Source: Sphingomonadales bacterium (lineage in GTDB: Bacteria; Pseudomonadota; Alphaproteobacteria; Sphingomonadales; Sphingomonadaceae). Taken from it: a DNA stretch of 64,000 bases. How positions within the stretch are numbered: position 1 is the first letter of the stretch; every line of letters begins with the position of its first letter. The stretch is from positions 1 through 64,000 of the forward strand of contig JANXSN010000038.1 of NCBI GenBank assembly GCA_025352685.1, written 5' to 3'. Below, one piece after another: positions 1 to 9,475 of the stretch. Both the position numbers and the translations under genes were made by a program. The notes under the pieces are model-generated. The model did not search any database. It had not been told where the DNA came from and was given only the letters and a program-made list of their open reading frames with translations.

Positions 1-126
1 ACATTTGCGTGGCTCGGCCGTAACAGAAGGCTCGCCAAGGATTTCGAGACGAGTATTGAAAGCGCCACCGCGTGGCTTTTCCTCGCGTCCGTCCAATTGC
101 TCACGCGAAAAGCCGCAAGACACTGA
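1..126 (+). CDS. IS5-family transposase, C-terminal fragment (cut by window edge)
   Basis: Frame 1 reads without a stop from the first base to TGA at 124-126 and gives 41 residues. These include WLGRNRRLAKDFE and a downstream SATAWLFLAS stretch. That arrangement is characteristic of the extreme C-terminus of IS5-type DDE transposases, just after the catalytic glutamate region. Only the tail is visible, so it cannot be judged whether the complete enzyme is intact. The short distance to the presumed IS end is normal for this family. Confidence 0.75.
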   Translation, partial: TFAWLGRNRRLAKDFETSIESATAWLFLASVQLLTRKAARH

Positions 127-158
127 TATAACAATACTTTCAATTGTGATTCAGACTC
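1..158 (+). mobile_element. 3' end of an IS5-family insertion sequence
   Basis: The window opens inside an insertion sequence. The transposase reading frame ends at 126, and about 32 bases follow up to a probable terminal repeat ending in gattcagactc at 158. The next three bases (159-161, tta) fit the TNA-type target duplication used by some IS5 subgroups. They are also the complement of the stop codon of the neighbouring dihydroorotase-like gene, so the element seems inserted exactly at that gene's end. The left end lies outside the window, so the inverted repeat and the duplication cannot be confirmed here. Confidence 0.6.
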
Positions 159-1361
159 TTAGAGTTCGAAGATTGTCCGTCCGCCCTTGAGTGTACGAAC
201 GACTTTACCCTGAACCGGTAGACCGTCGAATGGGGTATTGCCGGCCGACGAAACAAATCGTGTTCCATCGATCCGCCAGGGGCGGTCGACATCGACAATC
301 GCAAGATCGGCAGGCGCGCCGGCACCGAGCCGCCCGCAATCAACCCCGAGAACACGTGCTGGGTTACGGCTGGTCAAAGCAACGAGGCGCGGCAGGTCGA
401 TGATTCCGTCGCGCACCAGGCCCAGACCAAGGACAAGCAAGGTTTCCGCGCCTGAAGCGCCGGGCTCGGCATCGGCGAAGGGAAGGCGCTTGGCTTCGGG
501 GCCGCGAGGATCGTGCGCCGAACACAAAACGTCGAACGTCCCGTCGCGCAGCGCCTCGATGCAGGCGCGCCGGTCGTCTTCGGACCGCAGTGGCGGGGAG
601 AGGTGGGCAAAGGTGCGATAATCCCCCACGGCGATGTCGCTGAGCAACAGATGCGTCGGCGCAATGCCGCAGGTTACAGGTAAGCCTCGCTTCTTGGCAT
701 CGCGGATGAGGGCAAGGGCAGGGGCTGTCGTAACCTGACGGAAATGCACCCGTGCGCCCGTATTCTCGACAAGAATGAGATCGCGCGCGATCGCCATCGC
801 TTCAGCCACCGATGGTGCAGCGGGAAGGCCATATAATGTGGCCGTCTCACCTGCTGTGGCGACCGCGCTGCCGACCAACCCGCCATCCTCGCTGTGGGTA
901 ATCACCGTCAGGCCCAGCGAGGCCGCATAAACCAAGACCCGCTGCATTACGCCCGAATCAGCAATCCAACGCCGTCCGGTGGCAACCGCCCGGGCGCCAG
1001 CGCGCGCCATCAGTGCGTATTCGGCGAGTTCCTGCCCTTTGAGAGCCTTGGTCGCCGCGGCCAGGGGATGCACCCATAACGCAGGCTTGGCGGCTAGCGC
1101 AGCGCGTTGCACAAGACCGGGATCGTCAAGCGGTGGCGACTGATCGGGCATGAGCGCGACCCGAGTGATACCGCCTGCCGCCGACGCGGCGCGCTCGACC
1201 GCGAACACGCCGAGGTCGACAACGCCAGGCAGAACGATCTTGCCGCTTGCGTCGATTAGTTCAGCCGAATTGGACGACGTGGCAATCTCGTCGCCATCAA
1301 TGACGAGGTCGCCAGTCCATGCGGTCTCGGCATCGACCAGCATACCGCCTCGAATAATCAT
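159..1361 (-). CDS. pyrC': Dihydroorotase-like protein without metal site (PyrC'/PyrX type)
   Basis: A 400-residue amidohydrolase-fold protein of the dihydroorotase family, encoded immediately after pyrB with a 4-base overlap. True dihydroorotases carry an HxH metal pair in the first strand and a late TDHAPH motif. Here the first strand reads PGVVDLGVF (about residues 45-53) with no histidines. The late motif reads SAHDPR (281-286), so the catalytic aspartate position is lost. The family knows inactive partners of aspartate carbamoyltransferase that act as structural subunits, for example in pseudomonads. By position and missing residues this is most likely such a subunit. If so, another dihydroorotase must exist elsewhere in the genome. 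The final codon abuts an IS end. Confidence 0.85.
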   Translation of the reverse strand: MIIRGGMLVDAETAWTGDLVIDGDEIATSSNSAELIDASGKIVLPGVVDLGVFAVERAASAAGGITRVALMPDQSPPLDDPGLVQRAALAAKPALWVHPLAAATKALKGQELAEYALMARAGARAVATGRRWIADSGVMQRVLVYAASLGLTVITHSEDGGLVGSAVATAGETATLYGLPAAPSVAEAMAIARDLILVENTGARVHFRQVTTAPALALIRDAKKRGLPVTCGIAPTHLLLSDIAVGDYRTFAHLSPPLRSEDDRRACIEALRDGTFDVLCSAHDPRGPEAKRLPFADAEPGASGAETLLVLGLGLVRDGIIDLPRLVALTSRNPARVLGVDCGRLGAGAPADLAIVDVDRPWRIDGTRFVSSAGNTPFDGLPVQGKVVRTLKGGRTIFEL

Positions 1362-2296
1362 GGGCGCCGGCCGCGTGTCAGGACGTCGAGGCAGGCCATT
1401 CGTACCGCAACGCCCATCTCGACCTGTTCGGCAATGGTTGAACGAACGGGATCATCAGCAACGCTCGAGGCGATCTCGACGCCGCGGTTCATGGGTCCCG
1501 GATGCATGACAATGGCTTTTGGCGCACGTTCAAGCCGCTCGGGTGTCAGGCCATAAAGCGTGTGAAATTCGCGCAAGCTCGGCACAAAACCGCCGGCCAT
1601 CCTCTCAGTCTGCAGACGCAGCATCATCACGACGTCGGCGCCTTCAATCCCAGCGTCCATGTCCGTGAAGGGCGTGACGCCAAAACGTTCGATGCCGACA
1701 GGGATCAGCGTTGCCGGCGCGATGATACGGACGTCGGCCATCAACGTGGTCAGCAACAGGATGTTCGACCGTGCTACCCTACTGTGCAGAACGTCGCCAC
1801 AGATTACGATCCGCTTGCCCGCAACTGCGCCCAACCGCCGCCGGATCGTCAGCGCATCGAGTAAGGCCTGAGTCGGATGCTCGTGAGTCCCGTCGCCTGC
1901 GTTGAGCACAGGACAATCGACCTTGTCCGCGATCAGCGCGACTGCCCCTGAGCTCGCGTGGCGAATAACGATCACATCGGCGCGCATCGCGTTGAGCGTG
2001 ATCGCCGTATCAATCAGCGTCTCGCCTTTTTTTACGCTTGACTGCGCTGCGTGCATATTAACGACATCGGCGCCTAACCGCTTGCCGGCGATCTCGAAGC
2101 TCAAGAGCGTCCGGGTAGAATTCTCAAAGAACGCGTTGATCAAAGTGAGGCCGTCGAGGCGGTGGTCGGATACAGCATGGCTACGGTTGTGATCGACCCA
2201 TCCGTCAGCTTCATCGAGCAGGAATGTGATCTCGTGCGGCTGCAGACCCGCGATCCCGGTCAAGTGCCGGTGGGGAAAAGGGTGCGGCGATGTCAC
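1358..2296 (-). CDS. pyrB: Aspartate carbamoyltransferase catalytic subunit
   Basis: The 312-residue protein has the usual length of the catalytic chain. It carries the carbamoyl-phosphate motif [13 protein letters not shown] (STRT at residues 60-63), the second phosphate-site motif HPTQALLD, and a C-terminal [10 protein letters not shown]. It condenses carbamoyl phosphate with aspartate, the first committed step of pyrimidine synthesis in the cytoplasm. The ATG at 2296 begins [15 protein letters not shown], which fits the family. The stop overlaps the start of the dihydroorotase-like gene in an ATGA, suggesting translational coupling and a hetero-oligomer of the two products. No pyrI-type regulatory chain is seen nearby. 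Confidence 0.97.
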   Translation of the reverse strand: MTSPHPFPHRHLTGIAGLQPHEITFLLDEADGWVDHNRSHAVSDHRLDGLTLINAFFENSTRTLLSFEIAGKRLGADVVNMHAAQSSVKKGETLIDTAITLNAMRADVIVIRHASSGAVALIADKVDCPVLNAGDGTHEHPTQALLDALTIRRRLGAVAGKRIVICGDVLHSRVARSNILLLTTLMADVRIIAPATLIPVGIERFGVTPFTDMDAGIEGADVVMMLRLQTERMAGGFVPSLREFHTLYGLTPERLERAPKAIVMHPGPMNRGVEIASSVADDPVRSTIAEQVEMGVAVRMACLDVLTRGRRP

Positions 2297-2320
2297 TAGG
2301 TTTGCGGCGATAGCTACCGC

Positions 2321-2845
2321 TTAGACTTCGCGCAACCTCGGCATCAACTCGACGAAGTTGCAGGGCTTGTGCCGCAAATCGAGTTGTGTGCTTAAGATCG
2401 CGTTCCACCCGTCCGCAACGGCGCCGGTCGAACCCGGCAGCGCGAAGATATATGTCCCCCGCACCACTGCCGCGCACGCGCGTGATTGGATCGTAGACGT
2501 TCCGATTTTGGCGTAGCTCAACCACCGAAATAGCTCGCCGAAGCCCGGGATCGATTTGCCGCTCAGGCGGTCGATCGCTTCGGGGGTCACGTCGCGACCC
2601 GTCACTCCAGTGCCACCGGTTGAAATGATGCAATCCACTTCGGCGTCGTCGATCCACGCATGGAATTGCGCAACCAGCGCCTCGACGTCGTCGCGGATAA
2701 TCGCGCGGCGTGCGATCGTATGTCCTGCACTCGAAATCAGCTCGGCGAGCGTGTCGCCCGATTTGTCGCTCGCGGCGTTACGAGAGTCTGAAATTGTCAG
2801 AACAGCAATGCTGACCGGAACGAAGGCGATCGTTTCGTCAATCAT
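2321..2845 (-). CDS. moaB: Molybdenum cofactor biosynthesis protein B
   Basis: A 174-residue protein of the MoaB/Mog fold. It contains the molybdopterin-binding signature [17 protein letters not shown] around residues 77-93 and a [16 protein letters not shown] segment near the N-terminus. MoaB/Mog proteins adenylylate molybdopterin before metal insertion, and length and motifs match the MoaB branch. It lies between slt and pyrB on the same strand with short gaps (27 and 24 bases), so it may be cotranscribed, but nothing else in the window belongs to molybdenum cofactor synthesis. Confidence 0.92.
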   Translation of the reverse strand: MIDETIAFVPVSIAVLTISDSRNAASDKSGDTLAELISSAGHTIARRAIIRDDVEALVAQFHAWIDDAEVDCIISTGGTGVTGRDVTPEAIDRLSGKSIPGFGELFRWLSYAKIGTSTIQSRACAAVVRGTYIFALPGSTGAVADGWNAILSTQLDLRHKPCNFVELMPRLREV

Positions 2846-2872
2846 CCGACTGCCCCGCGCCCGTCGCAGAGG

Positions 2873-4600
2873 TCACCGCTCCCACCGGGCGGCTTGGATG
2901 CCCGAACCCGGAAACTTGGGCCATATGCCTTGGACCAATGCGGTCCGGCTTACCGTTTTTTGACCTGCTTGTTGTTGGTACATCCAATAATTGCGTAACA
3001 CGATCGTCACGTATCCGCGCGTTTCCCAATAGGGAATGCTCTCGATGTAGAGCAACGGATCCTTGCCCGCTGCTTCATTGGTATTCCATCGGTCGAGCGG
3101 GGCTGGTCCAGCGTTGTAGGCGGCAATGACTTTGGGAAGCAGGCCGCCGGTCTGAGCCATGTCGCGCAGTTGCTCGATATAGCTCTGCCCATATTCCATG
3201 TTGGTCGATGGTGAGCTGAGCGAGCCCGTCATGATCGTCCCCTTGCGGCGCGCGATCAGCTTCGCCGTGGCGGGCATCACCTGCATCAGGCCTCGTGCAC
3301 CCGCCGGGCTCACAACGTTCGTCCTGAAATTTGATTCCTGGAGCGCATGGGCGAACACGAGTGCACGGTCGACGCGCCACCCACCTTCGGGTGACCAGTT
3401 TCCAGGCATGGGATAACGGCCCTCGATCGTTGTTTTGGCGCCCGCCGGTCCGTTGTGGGAGAGCCACAGCTGCGTTGAGGGCAGGTCCAGCTTGCCCGCG
3501 ATTGCAGTCAGAGTTGCGTGTTCGCTTGGGCTTCCGATCCGCGCTTGCCACCGGATGAGCGAATCAGCACGGTCGTTTTCCCCGATCTCGGCCAGAGCGA
3601 GTGCCGCGCGGACATTGGGATGGCCGGCAACCTGGCGGAGGGCGCCTACCCCGTCATCGTCCTTGACCGCGGGCAGACCCATGGCACCTTGGGCCAGCAT
3701 CCCGTAAAATGTTTCCTCAAGCCGGGCTGCAGCGCGCAAGCGCGGCTGGATCAAGTCGGGCTGGTGGCGGACCATGTCGGCACGCGCTGCCCAATAATGG
3801 CCTGCGGCGATCATTTCAGGATCGCTCGATCGCCGCGCCAGCGAGGCAAACGCGTTTGACGATGCGGCCCAGTCCTTTTCACGCCACGCCGTCAGTCCTA
3901 CGACCCAGTCCGCCTGCGCCGCCCAAGGACCGCTCCCCGTCTGCGCGACAGTTGCGAGCCGACGAGCATTGGCATCGTCATTCTCAATATAATAGGACCA
4001 CGATACCCGCTGGCGCCATTCGGTCAGCCCTTCGGGGGTCAGGTTGGGCTGGTTCAACGCGAGCAGTGCTTCGGCTTCGGCTGGCCGGTCGTCCTTGATA
4101 AATTGCAGGATCTGCTGCCCCATTACCGATGCGACGGCGTCGCCCTCGGTCGTGGCCGTCCGCCCCCGATGCGGAGAGGTGCCAAGCCAGCCGAGCGTGC
4201 GCGGTTCGGGCAGCGCGGGCAGCGCGTCGATCCCACGCGCAGCAGCAAGACGAACGAGGGTCGACGCTTCGGGCAATTGCGGCGCATTGGTTGCAAGAGC
4301 TGCAAGCTGCGCGCCGTCAACCTTTGGAGACCCTTTGCCCAAATAAATCGCAGCACGAGCGACCGCGTGAAGCGGCCCGTCGGGCATGACATCGAGTTTT
4401 GACGCCGCTTCTGTCCAGCGTCCGGCGTCAATATCGTCGAACACCGCGCGATATGCCGCGCGAGCGTTCGGGCCGAGCTGAACGGGGAGTGCCGACGTAG
4501 CCACGGCCGTGGGGACGACGAGGGTGTCGGCAGCGCCCGCCGGCGAACGCAATACTCCCTGCGAAAGTGCGGCTCCTGCAAGCAAAACAGCGACCTTCAT
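2873..4600 (-). CDS. slt: Soluble lytic murein transglycosylase
   Basis: A 575-residue exported enzyme. The N-terminus MKVAVLLAGAALSQGV is a signal peptide with likely cleavage after AGA-type residues near 24. A long alpha-superhelical region (about 40-400) precedes the C-terminal SLT catalytic domain. That domain has the glutamate motif ALQESNFR followed by GARGLMQVMPATAK and later YIEQLRD and AAYNAGP. It cleaves the glycosidic bond between N-acetylmuramic acid and N-acetylglucosamine, leaving 1,6-anhydro ends. The ATG at 4600 overlaps the stop of the upstream glycosylase-like gene in ATGA, so the two are likely cotranslated. It works in the periplasm with the other cell-wall genes in this window (mtgA, amidase). 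Confidence 0.93.
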   Translation of the reverse strand: MKVAVLLAGAALSQGVLRSPAGAADTLVVPTAVATSALPVQLGPNARAAYRAVFDDIDAGRWTEAASKLDVMPDGPLHAVARAAIYLGKGSPKVDGAQLAALATNAPQLPEASTLVRLAAARGIDALPALPEPRTLGWLGTSPHRGRTATTEGDAVASVMGQQILQFIKDDRPAEAEALLALNQPNLTPEGLTEWRQRVSWSYYIENDDANARRLATVAQTGSGPWAAQADWVVGLTAWREKDWAASSNAFASLARRSSDPEMIAAGHYWAARADMVRHQPDLIQPRLRAAARLEETFYGMLAQGAMGLPAVKDDDGVGALRQVAGHPNVRAALALAEIGENDRADSLIRWQARIGSPSEHATLTAIAGKLDLPSTQLWLSHNGPAGAKTTIEGRYPMPGNWSPEGGWRVDRALVFAHALQESNFRTNVVSPAGARGLMQVMPATAKLIARRKGTIMTGSLSSPSTNMEYGQSYIEQLRDMAQTGGLLPKVIAAYNAGPAPLDRWNTNEAAGKDPLLYIESIPYWETRGYVTIVLRNYWMYQQQAGQKTVSRTALVQGIWPKFPGSGIQAARWER

Positions 4601-5361
4601 GCTTTAGCGTCCCCGATCAATCTCTGCATGTCTGCCCACACCCGCGCTTTGGAGTTCGGTTCGCGCAGCAGCACCCGTGGATGAAGCGTTGCGATCGCTT
4701 CAACTGTGACCCCGTCATAGTTAAAGCTGTGTAACCGTCCCGTCGCTTCGGCGACACTCGTCCCAAGGACCGCACGGCTCGCCGCTTCGCCCATCAGCCA
4801 CAGCTTCTTTGGCGCGACCAAACGTATGTGATGAACGAGAAGGGGCGCCAGAAGTTGAAGCGATTTTTCGTCCATCAAGGCGCCTGCTGGACGGGCCGGA
4901 GCCAGCGAAGCCAGATAGACTGCCGACCGATCGACTTTCCATGCAGCCAGCATTTTGTCGAACAAGCTGCCTACATCACCCGTCAGCAACCGCCCGGCCT
5001 CGGCATCGCCGCGTTCGGGCACGTCCGTAACGATCATCGGTGTGTTCGACGGATGTCCTTCGGGTGCGAGACGCTGACGAACTGGATAATTGGTCAGCAT
5101 TTCGTTGTCGGTAGCGAGCCATGCCAGAAAGTCTGCCAAGCAAGGTGGCAAAGGGGCATTGTTGCGAGGGGGCGGTGGACCCACGGCGGGCAAAGACGGT
5201 ACGATACCGGGCTTCGTGATCGCGTTGACACTCGCGAGCTTTGCCTCGGCGAACCAATCCCGAGGATCTTCGTCTATCAGCGTGTCGACACCGGCCTCAC
5301 GCCACCACCCGATCAGGCTTTCTACCTCGCTGCGCACAGTGTGGAATTCGCCGTCGGACAT
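4597..5361 (-). CDS. Uracil-DNA glycosylase superfamily protein, degenerate family-4-like
   Basis: About 254 residues. The start is placed at the ATG at 5361 (MSDGEFHTVRSEV). A longer reading from 5490 would run into the divergent gene beginning at 5471. The order of segments resembles family-4 UDG: an N-terminal WWREAGVD, a GDVGSLFDKML segment in the place of GxxGxLL, and a C-terminal TLHPRVLLREPNSK that matches HPxxLLR. The usual GEAPG active-site motif is replaced by TDVPERGD, and the cysteines that hold the [4Fe-4S] cluster are not there. It may be a diverged DNA-repair enzyme or a non-catalytic relative. It is coupled to slt by a 4-base overlap. Confidence 0.75.
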   Translation of the reverse strand: MSDGEFHTVRSEVESLIGWWREAGVDTLIDEDPRDWFAEAKLASVNAITKPGIVPSLPAVGPPPPRNNAPLPPCLADFLAWLATDNEMLTNYPVRQRLAPEGHPSNTPMIVTDVPERGDAEAGRLLTGDVGSLFDKMLAAWKVDRSAVYLASLAPARPAGALMDEKSLQLLAPLLVHHIRLVAPKKLWLMGEAASRAVLGTSVAEATGRLHSFNYDGVTVEAIATLHPRVLLREPNSKARVWADMQRLIGDAKA

Positions 5362-5470
5362 GACAGCCTTGCTAAGCAACTGGTTGACGTTCAGGTCAAT
5401 GATGCGGATTGCAGTTCGTGACAGGACGTGAAGGAAAGACGGCCAAGCGCCGGGAGATGGTAAAGAAGAT

Positions 5471-7111
5471 ATGACCACACGCGAATCCATGCCTTACGAC
5501 ATCGTCATCGTTGGTGGCGGCCCTGCGGGCCTCACTGCCGCGATCCGACTGAAGCAGCTCAATGCGGATCTGGCCGTTTGCGTGCTTGAAAAAGGGTCCG
5601 AAATTGGTGCCCATATTCTGTCCGGCGCGGTCATCGACCCCAAGGCACTCGATGAACTGCTGCCTGATTGGCGTGCGCAAGGGTGTTCGCTCGCCGATGT
5701 GCCTGTCGTGGACAGCCAGCACTGGGTACTCACAGCCAAGAAAAAATATACCCTGCCGAATATGATGATGCCCGGCTTCATGCATAACAAGGGCGCATAT
5801 ACTGGCTCGCTCGGCAATCTGTGCCGTTGGCTGGCCGAGCAGGCCGAGACTTTGGGCGTCGAAATTTTTCCGGGCTTTGCAGTCGCCGAAATTCTCTACA
5901 ACGACGACGGGTCGGTTAAGGGTGTTGCGACTGGCGACATGGGCGTAGCCAAGGACGGAACGCACAAGCCAGATTATCAACCCGGTCTCGAACTCCACGC
6001 GAAATATACGTTTTTTGCCGAAGGTGCCCGTGGGCATCTGACCAAGCAGCTCAAGCGACAATTCGCGCTTGAAGAGAGATCCCAACCCCAAGTGTATGGA
6101 ATCGGACTTAAAGAGCTGTGGGACATCGAACCGGGTAACCACATTGAAGGGCGAGTCATTCATACCCAGGGATGGCCGCTGAACGACGCCTGGGGCGGGG
6201 GGTTTCTTTACCATCAAGCGGGCGGCCAGGTCGCGCTCGGCTTCGTCGTCGCGCTGGACTACAAGAATCCTTATCTTTCCCCGTTCGAGGAATTCCAACG
6301 CTGGAAGCATCATCCCGAAGTCGCGGCGATCTTGGAAGGAGGACGTCGCGTCGCCTACGGCGCGCGCGCGATTAATGAGGGCGGATGGCAGTCGATTCCC
6401 AAACTTGCGTTCGCAGGAGGCGTGTTGATCGGTTGCAGCGCAGGTTTTCTCAACGTTCCACGAATCAAGGGCAGTCACACCGCAATGAAGTCGGCGATGC
6501 TTGCTGCCGAAGCGGCGGCGAGCGCCGTTGCTGCCGGACGGACGAGCGACGAGCTCACCGACTATGAGCCCGCCGTTAGGTCAAGCTGGATCGCGACCGA
6601 GCTCAAACTGGTCAAGAATGCCCAACCCGCCGTGGCCAAATTTGGCGGCACGCTCGGAACTATCCTCGCGGGGGCAGACATGTGGATGCGCATGCTCAAG
6701 ATCGGCCTGCCCATCACGATGAAGCACCATTGCGACAACGAGAGCATCTGGCGCAAGGATCAGGTCAAACCGATCACTTATTCCAAGCCCGACGGTGTAC
6801 TGAGCTTCGATAAGCTCTCCTCAGTGTTCCTCTCAAACACCAATCACGAGGAAGATCAGCCGGTTCACCTCACGTTGAAGGATGCCGACGTCCCGATCAC
6901 CGTCAACTTGCCGCTCTATGACAATCCCGAGCAACGATATTGCCCGGCTGGTGTTTATGAGATCGTCGGCCGCGACGAAAACAATCCCCGGCTTCAGATC
7001 AATGCGCAGAATTGCGTCCACTGCAAAACCTGTGACATCAAGGATCCCACCCAGAACATCAACTGGGTAGTACCGGAGGGCGGCGGTGGGCCGAATTATC
7101 CGAACATGTAG
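5471..7111 (+). CDS. etfD: Electron transfer flavoprotein-ubiquinone oxidoreductase
   Basis: 546 residues, the normal length. The N-terminal FAD Rossmann motif is VIVGGGPAGLTAA (about 13-25). The C-terminal ferredoxin-like segment holds the four cluster cysteines in YCPAGVYE and NCVHCKTCDIKDP, and the protein ends in GGGGPNYPNM, typical of this enzyme. It passes electrons from reduced ETF, generated by acyl-CoA and other dehydrogenases, to ubiquinone at the inner membrane. The start at 5471 is preceded by a GGTAAAGAAG-like ribosome site; an ATG six codons later is also possible. ETF subunits are not in the window. The 3' end overlaps the next gene by 26 bases. Confidence 0.96.
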   Translation: MTTRESMPYDIVIVGGGPAGLTAAIRLKQLNADLAVCVLEKGSEIGAHILSGAVIDPKALDELLPDWRAQGCSLADVPVVDSQHWVLTAKKKYTLPNMMMPGFMHNKGAYTGSLGNLCRWLAEQAETLGVEIFPGFAVAEILYNDDGSVKGVATGDMGVAKDGTHKPDYQPGLELHAKYTFFAEGARGHLTKQLKRQFALEERSQPQVYGIGLKELWDIEPGNHIEGRVIHTQGWPLNDAWGGGFLYHQAGGQVALGFVVALDYKNPYLSPFEEFQRWKHHPEVAAILEGGRRVAYGARAINEGGWQSIPKLAFAGGVLIGCSAGFLNVPRIKGSHTAMKSAMLAAEAAASAVAAGRTSDELTDYEPAVRSSWIATELKLVKNAQPAVAKFGGTLGTILAGADMWMRMLKIGLPITMKHHCDNESIWRKDQVKPITYSKPDGVLSFDKLSSVFLSNTNHEEDQPVHLTLKDADVPITVNLPLYDNPEQRYCPAGVYEIVGRDENNPRLQINAQNCVHCKTCDIKDPTQNINWVVPEGGGGPNYPNM

Positions 7112-8693
7112 CAGGTGGGGGCTTCTGGTGCCTTTAGTGGTGTCGACGCCGCTCGCCGCCAAACGCCTCGATAACTCGGCGCTGGCGACTTACGCGCGCG
7201 CCCGGATCGCGGACGGGCTGAAGGACAGCGCAAGTGCCGTTTCCAGCTATAATGCAGCGCTGACGCTCGCGTCGGACGCGACGACTGTCGCGTTTCGTGC
7301 CTATCGCGCAGGCGTGGACGGCGGCGACTACCGCCTTGCCTTGCGCGCCGCACAGGCGCTCGACCGCCTCGACATCGTCCCGCCCGATGCACGGCTGTTG
7401 CTGTATATCTCGGCAGTGCGCGATCGCGACTGGACGACCGCACGCAAGCGGCTTGATCAAATGCACAGTCAAGATGCATTCTCGTTCCTCGTGCCGATGC
7501 TGGGCAGTTGGCTCGCTCAGGTAACGCAGAACGACGTTCAAGAAAGCGTCGACGGCAGTGCGTACGGGCCAGAAAATCACGCGCTGCTTGCCATCGAGCG
7601 CGGGCAATACGCGCAAGGTGTGACCGTGGTGCGGAGCTTGTGGCCAACTGACCCCATTCGAGCCCGCACGCTTCGTCTGGCGGCTGCGTCCGGTCTTGCT
7701 GTACGCAAGCAGCGCGGTCTGGCGCTGTCGTTGCTGACCGGCGACGATCCATCGGTGATCGCTGCTCGCTCGGCGATCTCGCGGGGCAAGCGCACCCGAG
7801 TTGTCGTCGACACGCCGGCGAGGGCAACAGCGTTCCTGTTGGCGCGCATGGCGGGCGATCTGGCAATGCAGGGCTCGGTCCGGTCCGCGATCACGCTTGC
7901 GCGCCTCGCGACCTTTGCCGACCCTGACAATCCGCAGGTTGCGCTGGCGGCGGCAACGTCGTTCGATGCTGCGGACAGGCATCGAGAGGCACTCGCTCTT
8001 GCCGATCCGGTGCGACGCAGCCCGCTCTTTGCTGACGCGGCAGTCTCGATGCGGATCGATCAGCTCGACGCACTGGGGCGCTTCGATGAAGCGTATGCCG
8101 AGGCAAGGCCGCGCGCCGCAAGATCTACCGCCGACCTTGCACGGCTGGGTGATCTGGCGGCGCGGCATTCCCGCTACGCGGAGGCAGCTAGTCACTACCG
8201 TAGCGCGATTTCCGCTTTGGGTGAGGACAAGGCAGGCGGCGACCTCTGGCTAGCGCTCGGCAATGCGCTCGATCTCGGTGGCGACTGGACCAGTGCCCGT
8301 CCTGCGCTTGAACGCGCTCGCAAACTCTCCCCCGATGATCCCCGGCTGCTCAATCAACTCGGATATGGCATGGTCGTGCGCGGAGAGGATGTAACGCGTG
8401 CCCTCGTTCTGCTGCGCCGGGCAAATGACCTTCAACCCGAGAATGCCGCGATAATCGACTCGCTCGGCTGGGCAGAATATCGGGCGGGCGACGTTGAACG
8501 TGCGACAGTGATCCTCGAACGCGCTCGCACGCTCGACCCAGCCGAACCCGACATCGCCGAGCATCTCGGCGACGTTTACTGGGCGCGAGGACGCCATATC
8601 GACGCGCGCTATGCGTGGAGCGCCGCCCGTATCGGCGCGATCGCAGCGGCGATAACGCGGCTCGAAACGAAAATTGACCGGGGTCTGCCTTGA
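7086..8693 (+). CDS. Exported TPR-repeat protein
   Basis: 535 residues beginning at a GTG inside the end of etfD. The first 25 residues (RWGLLVPLVVSTPLAA) look like a signal peptide, which supports this start. The rest is alanine-rich helical repeat. Recognisable TPR units lie near the C-terminus, for example NQLGYGMVVRGEDVTRA, DSLGWAEYRAGDVERA and EHLGDVYWARGRHIDA (about 415-515). TPR proteins scaffold complexes; a periplasmic or outer-membrane-associated role is plausible but no partner is named by the context. Its stop overlaps the ispE start by 4 bases. Confidence 0.8.
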   Translation: MGRIIRTCSRWGLLVPLVVSTPLAAKRLDNSALATYARARIADGLKDSASAVSSYNAALTLASDATTVAFRAYRAGVDGGDYRLALRAAQALDRLDIVPPDARLLLYISAVRDRDWTTARKRLDQMHSQDAFSFLVPMLGSWLAQVTQNDVQESVDGSAYGPENHALLAIERGQYAQGVTVVRSLWPTDPIRARTLRLAAASGLAVRKQRGLALSLLTGDDPSVIAARSAISRGKRTRVVVDTPARATAFLLARMAGDLAMQGSVRSAITLARLATFADPDNPQVALAAATSFDAADRHREALALADPVRRSPLFADAAVSMRIDQLDALGRFDEAYAEARPRAARSTADLARLGDLAARHSRYAEAASHYRSAISALGEDKAGGDLWLALGNALDLGGDWTSARPALERARKLSPDDPRLLNQLGYGMVVRGEDVTRALVLLRRANDLQPENAAIIDSLGWAEYRAGDVERATVILERARTLDPAEPDIAEHLGDVYWARGRHIDARYAWSAARIGAIAAAITRLETKIDRGLP

Positions 8694-9475
8694 CCCTGTC
8701 CGAAACGGCTTACGCCAAGGTTAATCTGGCGCTGCATGTCCGGAGACGGCGCGATGACGGCTATCACGTGCTGGAGACGGTTTTTGCCTTTTGCGAAGAC
8801 GGCGATGTCGTGACGGCGGAAATGGCGGACACGCTTACGTTGGCGATTGACGGGCCGTTTGCTGCAGGCCTTTCTACGACCGACAATCTGATCTTGCGCG
8901 CGGCCTCAGCGATAGGGGTGACCGCGCGGCTGCATCTTACCAAAAATTTGCCTGTCGCCAGCGGGATCGGCGGCGGTTCGGCCGATGCAGCAGCGACACT
9001 CAGGATCTTGGCACGCCTGTCTGGAAAACCACTTCCGTCGCTCGACGTGCAGCGTGCTCTGGGCGCGGACGTCCCGGCTTGTGTCCTTTCCCAAACAATG
9101 CGCGGCGACGGTGTGGGCGAGGCACTGTCACCCGTCGCGTCGGTCGCGGGAACCCCGATTCTGTTGGTCAACCCAGGCATTGCGCTCTCGACTGGTGCAG
9201 TCTTCCGCGCTTGGGATGGGATCGACCGTGGTCCACTCGGCGACTGGATGTCCGGTCGTAACGACCTGGAGGGCCCTGCCAGCGCTCTTGTCCCGGAGAT
9301 CTCGGCACTGATGGCGTGGCTCGGCTGCCATCATGACGTCACGATGGCCCGCATGTCCGGGTCCGGCGCGACATGCATGGCTTTATTGCCGAGTGAAGCA
9401 GCGTGCACGACTACCGTTAATAAGCTTAGAGCGACTTTCCCCGGCTATTGGACGATGGAATCGGTACTGCGATGA
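8690..9475 (+). CDS. ispE: 4-diphosphocytidyl-2-C-methyl-D-erythritol kinase
   Basis: 261 residues of the GHMP kinase family. The ATP-binding glycine-rich loop is PVASGIGGGSADAAATL (about 88-104), an N-terminal AYAKVNLALHV holds the substrate lysine/asparagine region, and a C-terminal MSGSGATCMAL motif follows. It phosphorylates CDP-methylerythritol in the non-mevalonate isoprenoid pathway. The start is a TTG at 8690 overlapping the previous stop; no better start exists upstream of the AYAKVNLAL motif. The stop overlaps the following ATG. Slightly shorter than the E. coli enzyme but complete in motifs. Confidence 0.93.
   Translation: MTLSETAYAKVNLALHVRRRRDDGYHVLETVFAFCEDGDVVTAEMADTLTLAIDGPFAAGLSTTDNLILRAASAIGVTARLHLTKNLPVASGIGGGSADAAATLRILARLSGKPLPSLDVQRALGADVPACVLSQTMRGDGVGEALSPVASVAGTPILLVNPGIALSTGAVFRAWDGIDRGPLGDWMSGRNDLEGPASALVPEISALMAWLGCHHDVTMARMSGSGATCMALLPSEAACTTTVNKLRATFPGYWTMESVLR

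Noticed and set aside
5396-6478. A 360-codon minus-strand frame inside etfD
   Set aside because: It is antisense to a well-supported ETF-ubiquinone oxidoreductase and shows no family features; long antisense frames are expected at this GC content.
7134-8195. A 353-codon minus-strand frame opposite the TPR gene
   Set aside because: Arg/Gln/His-rich shadow translation without domains.
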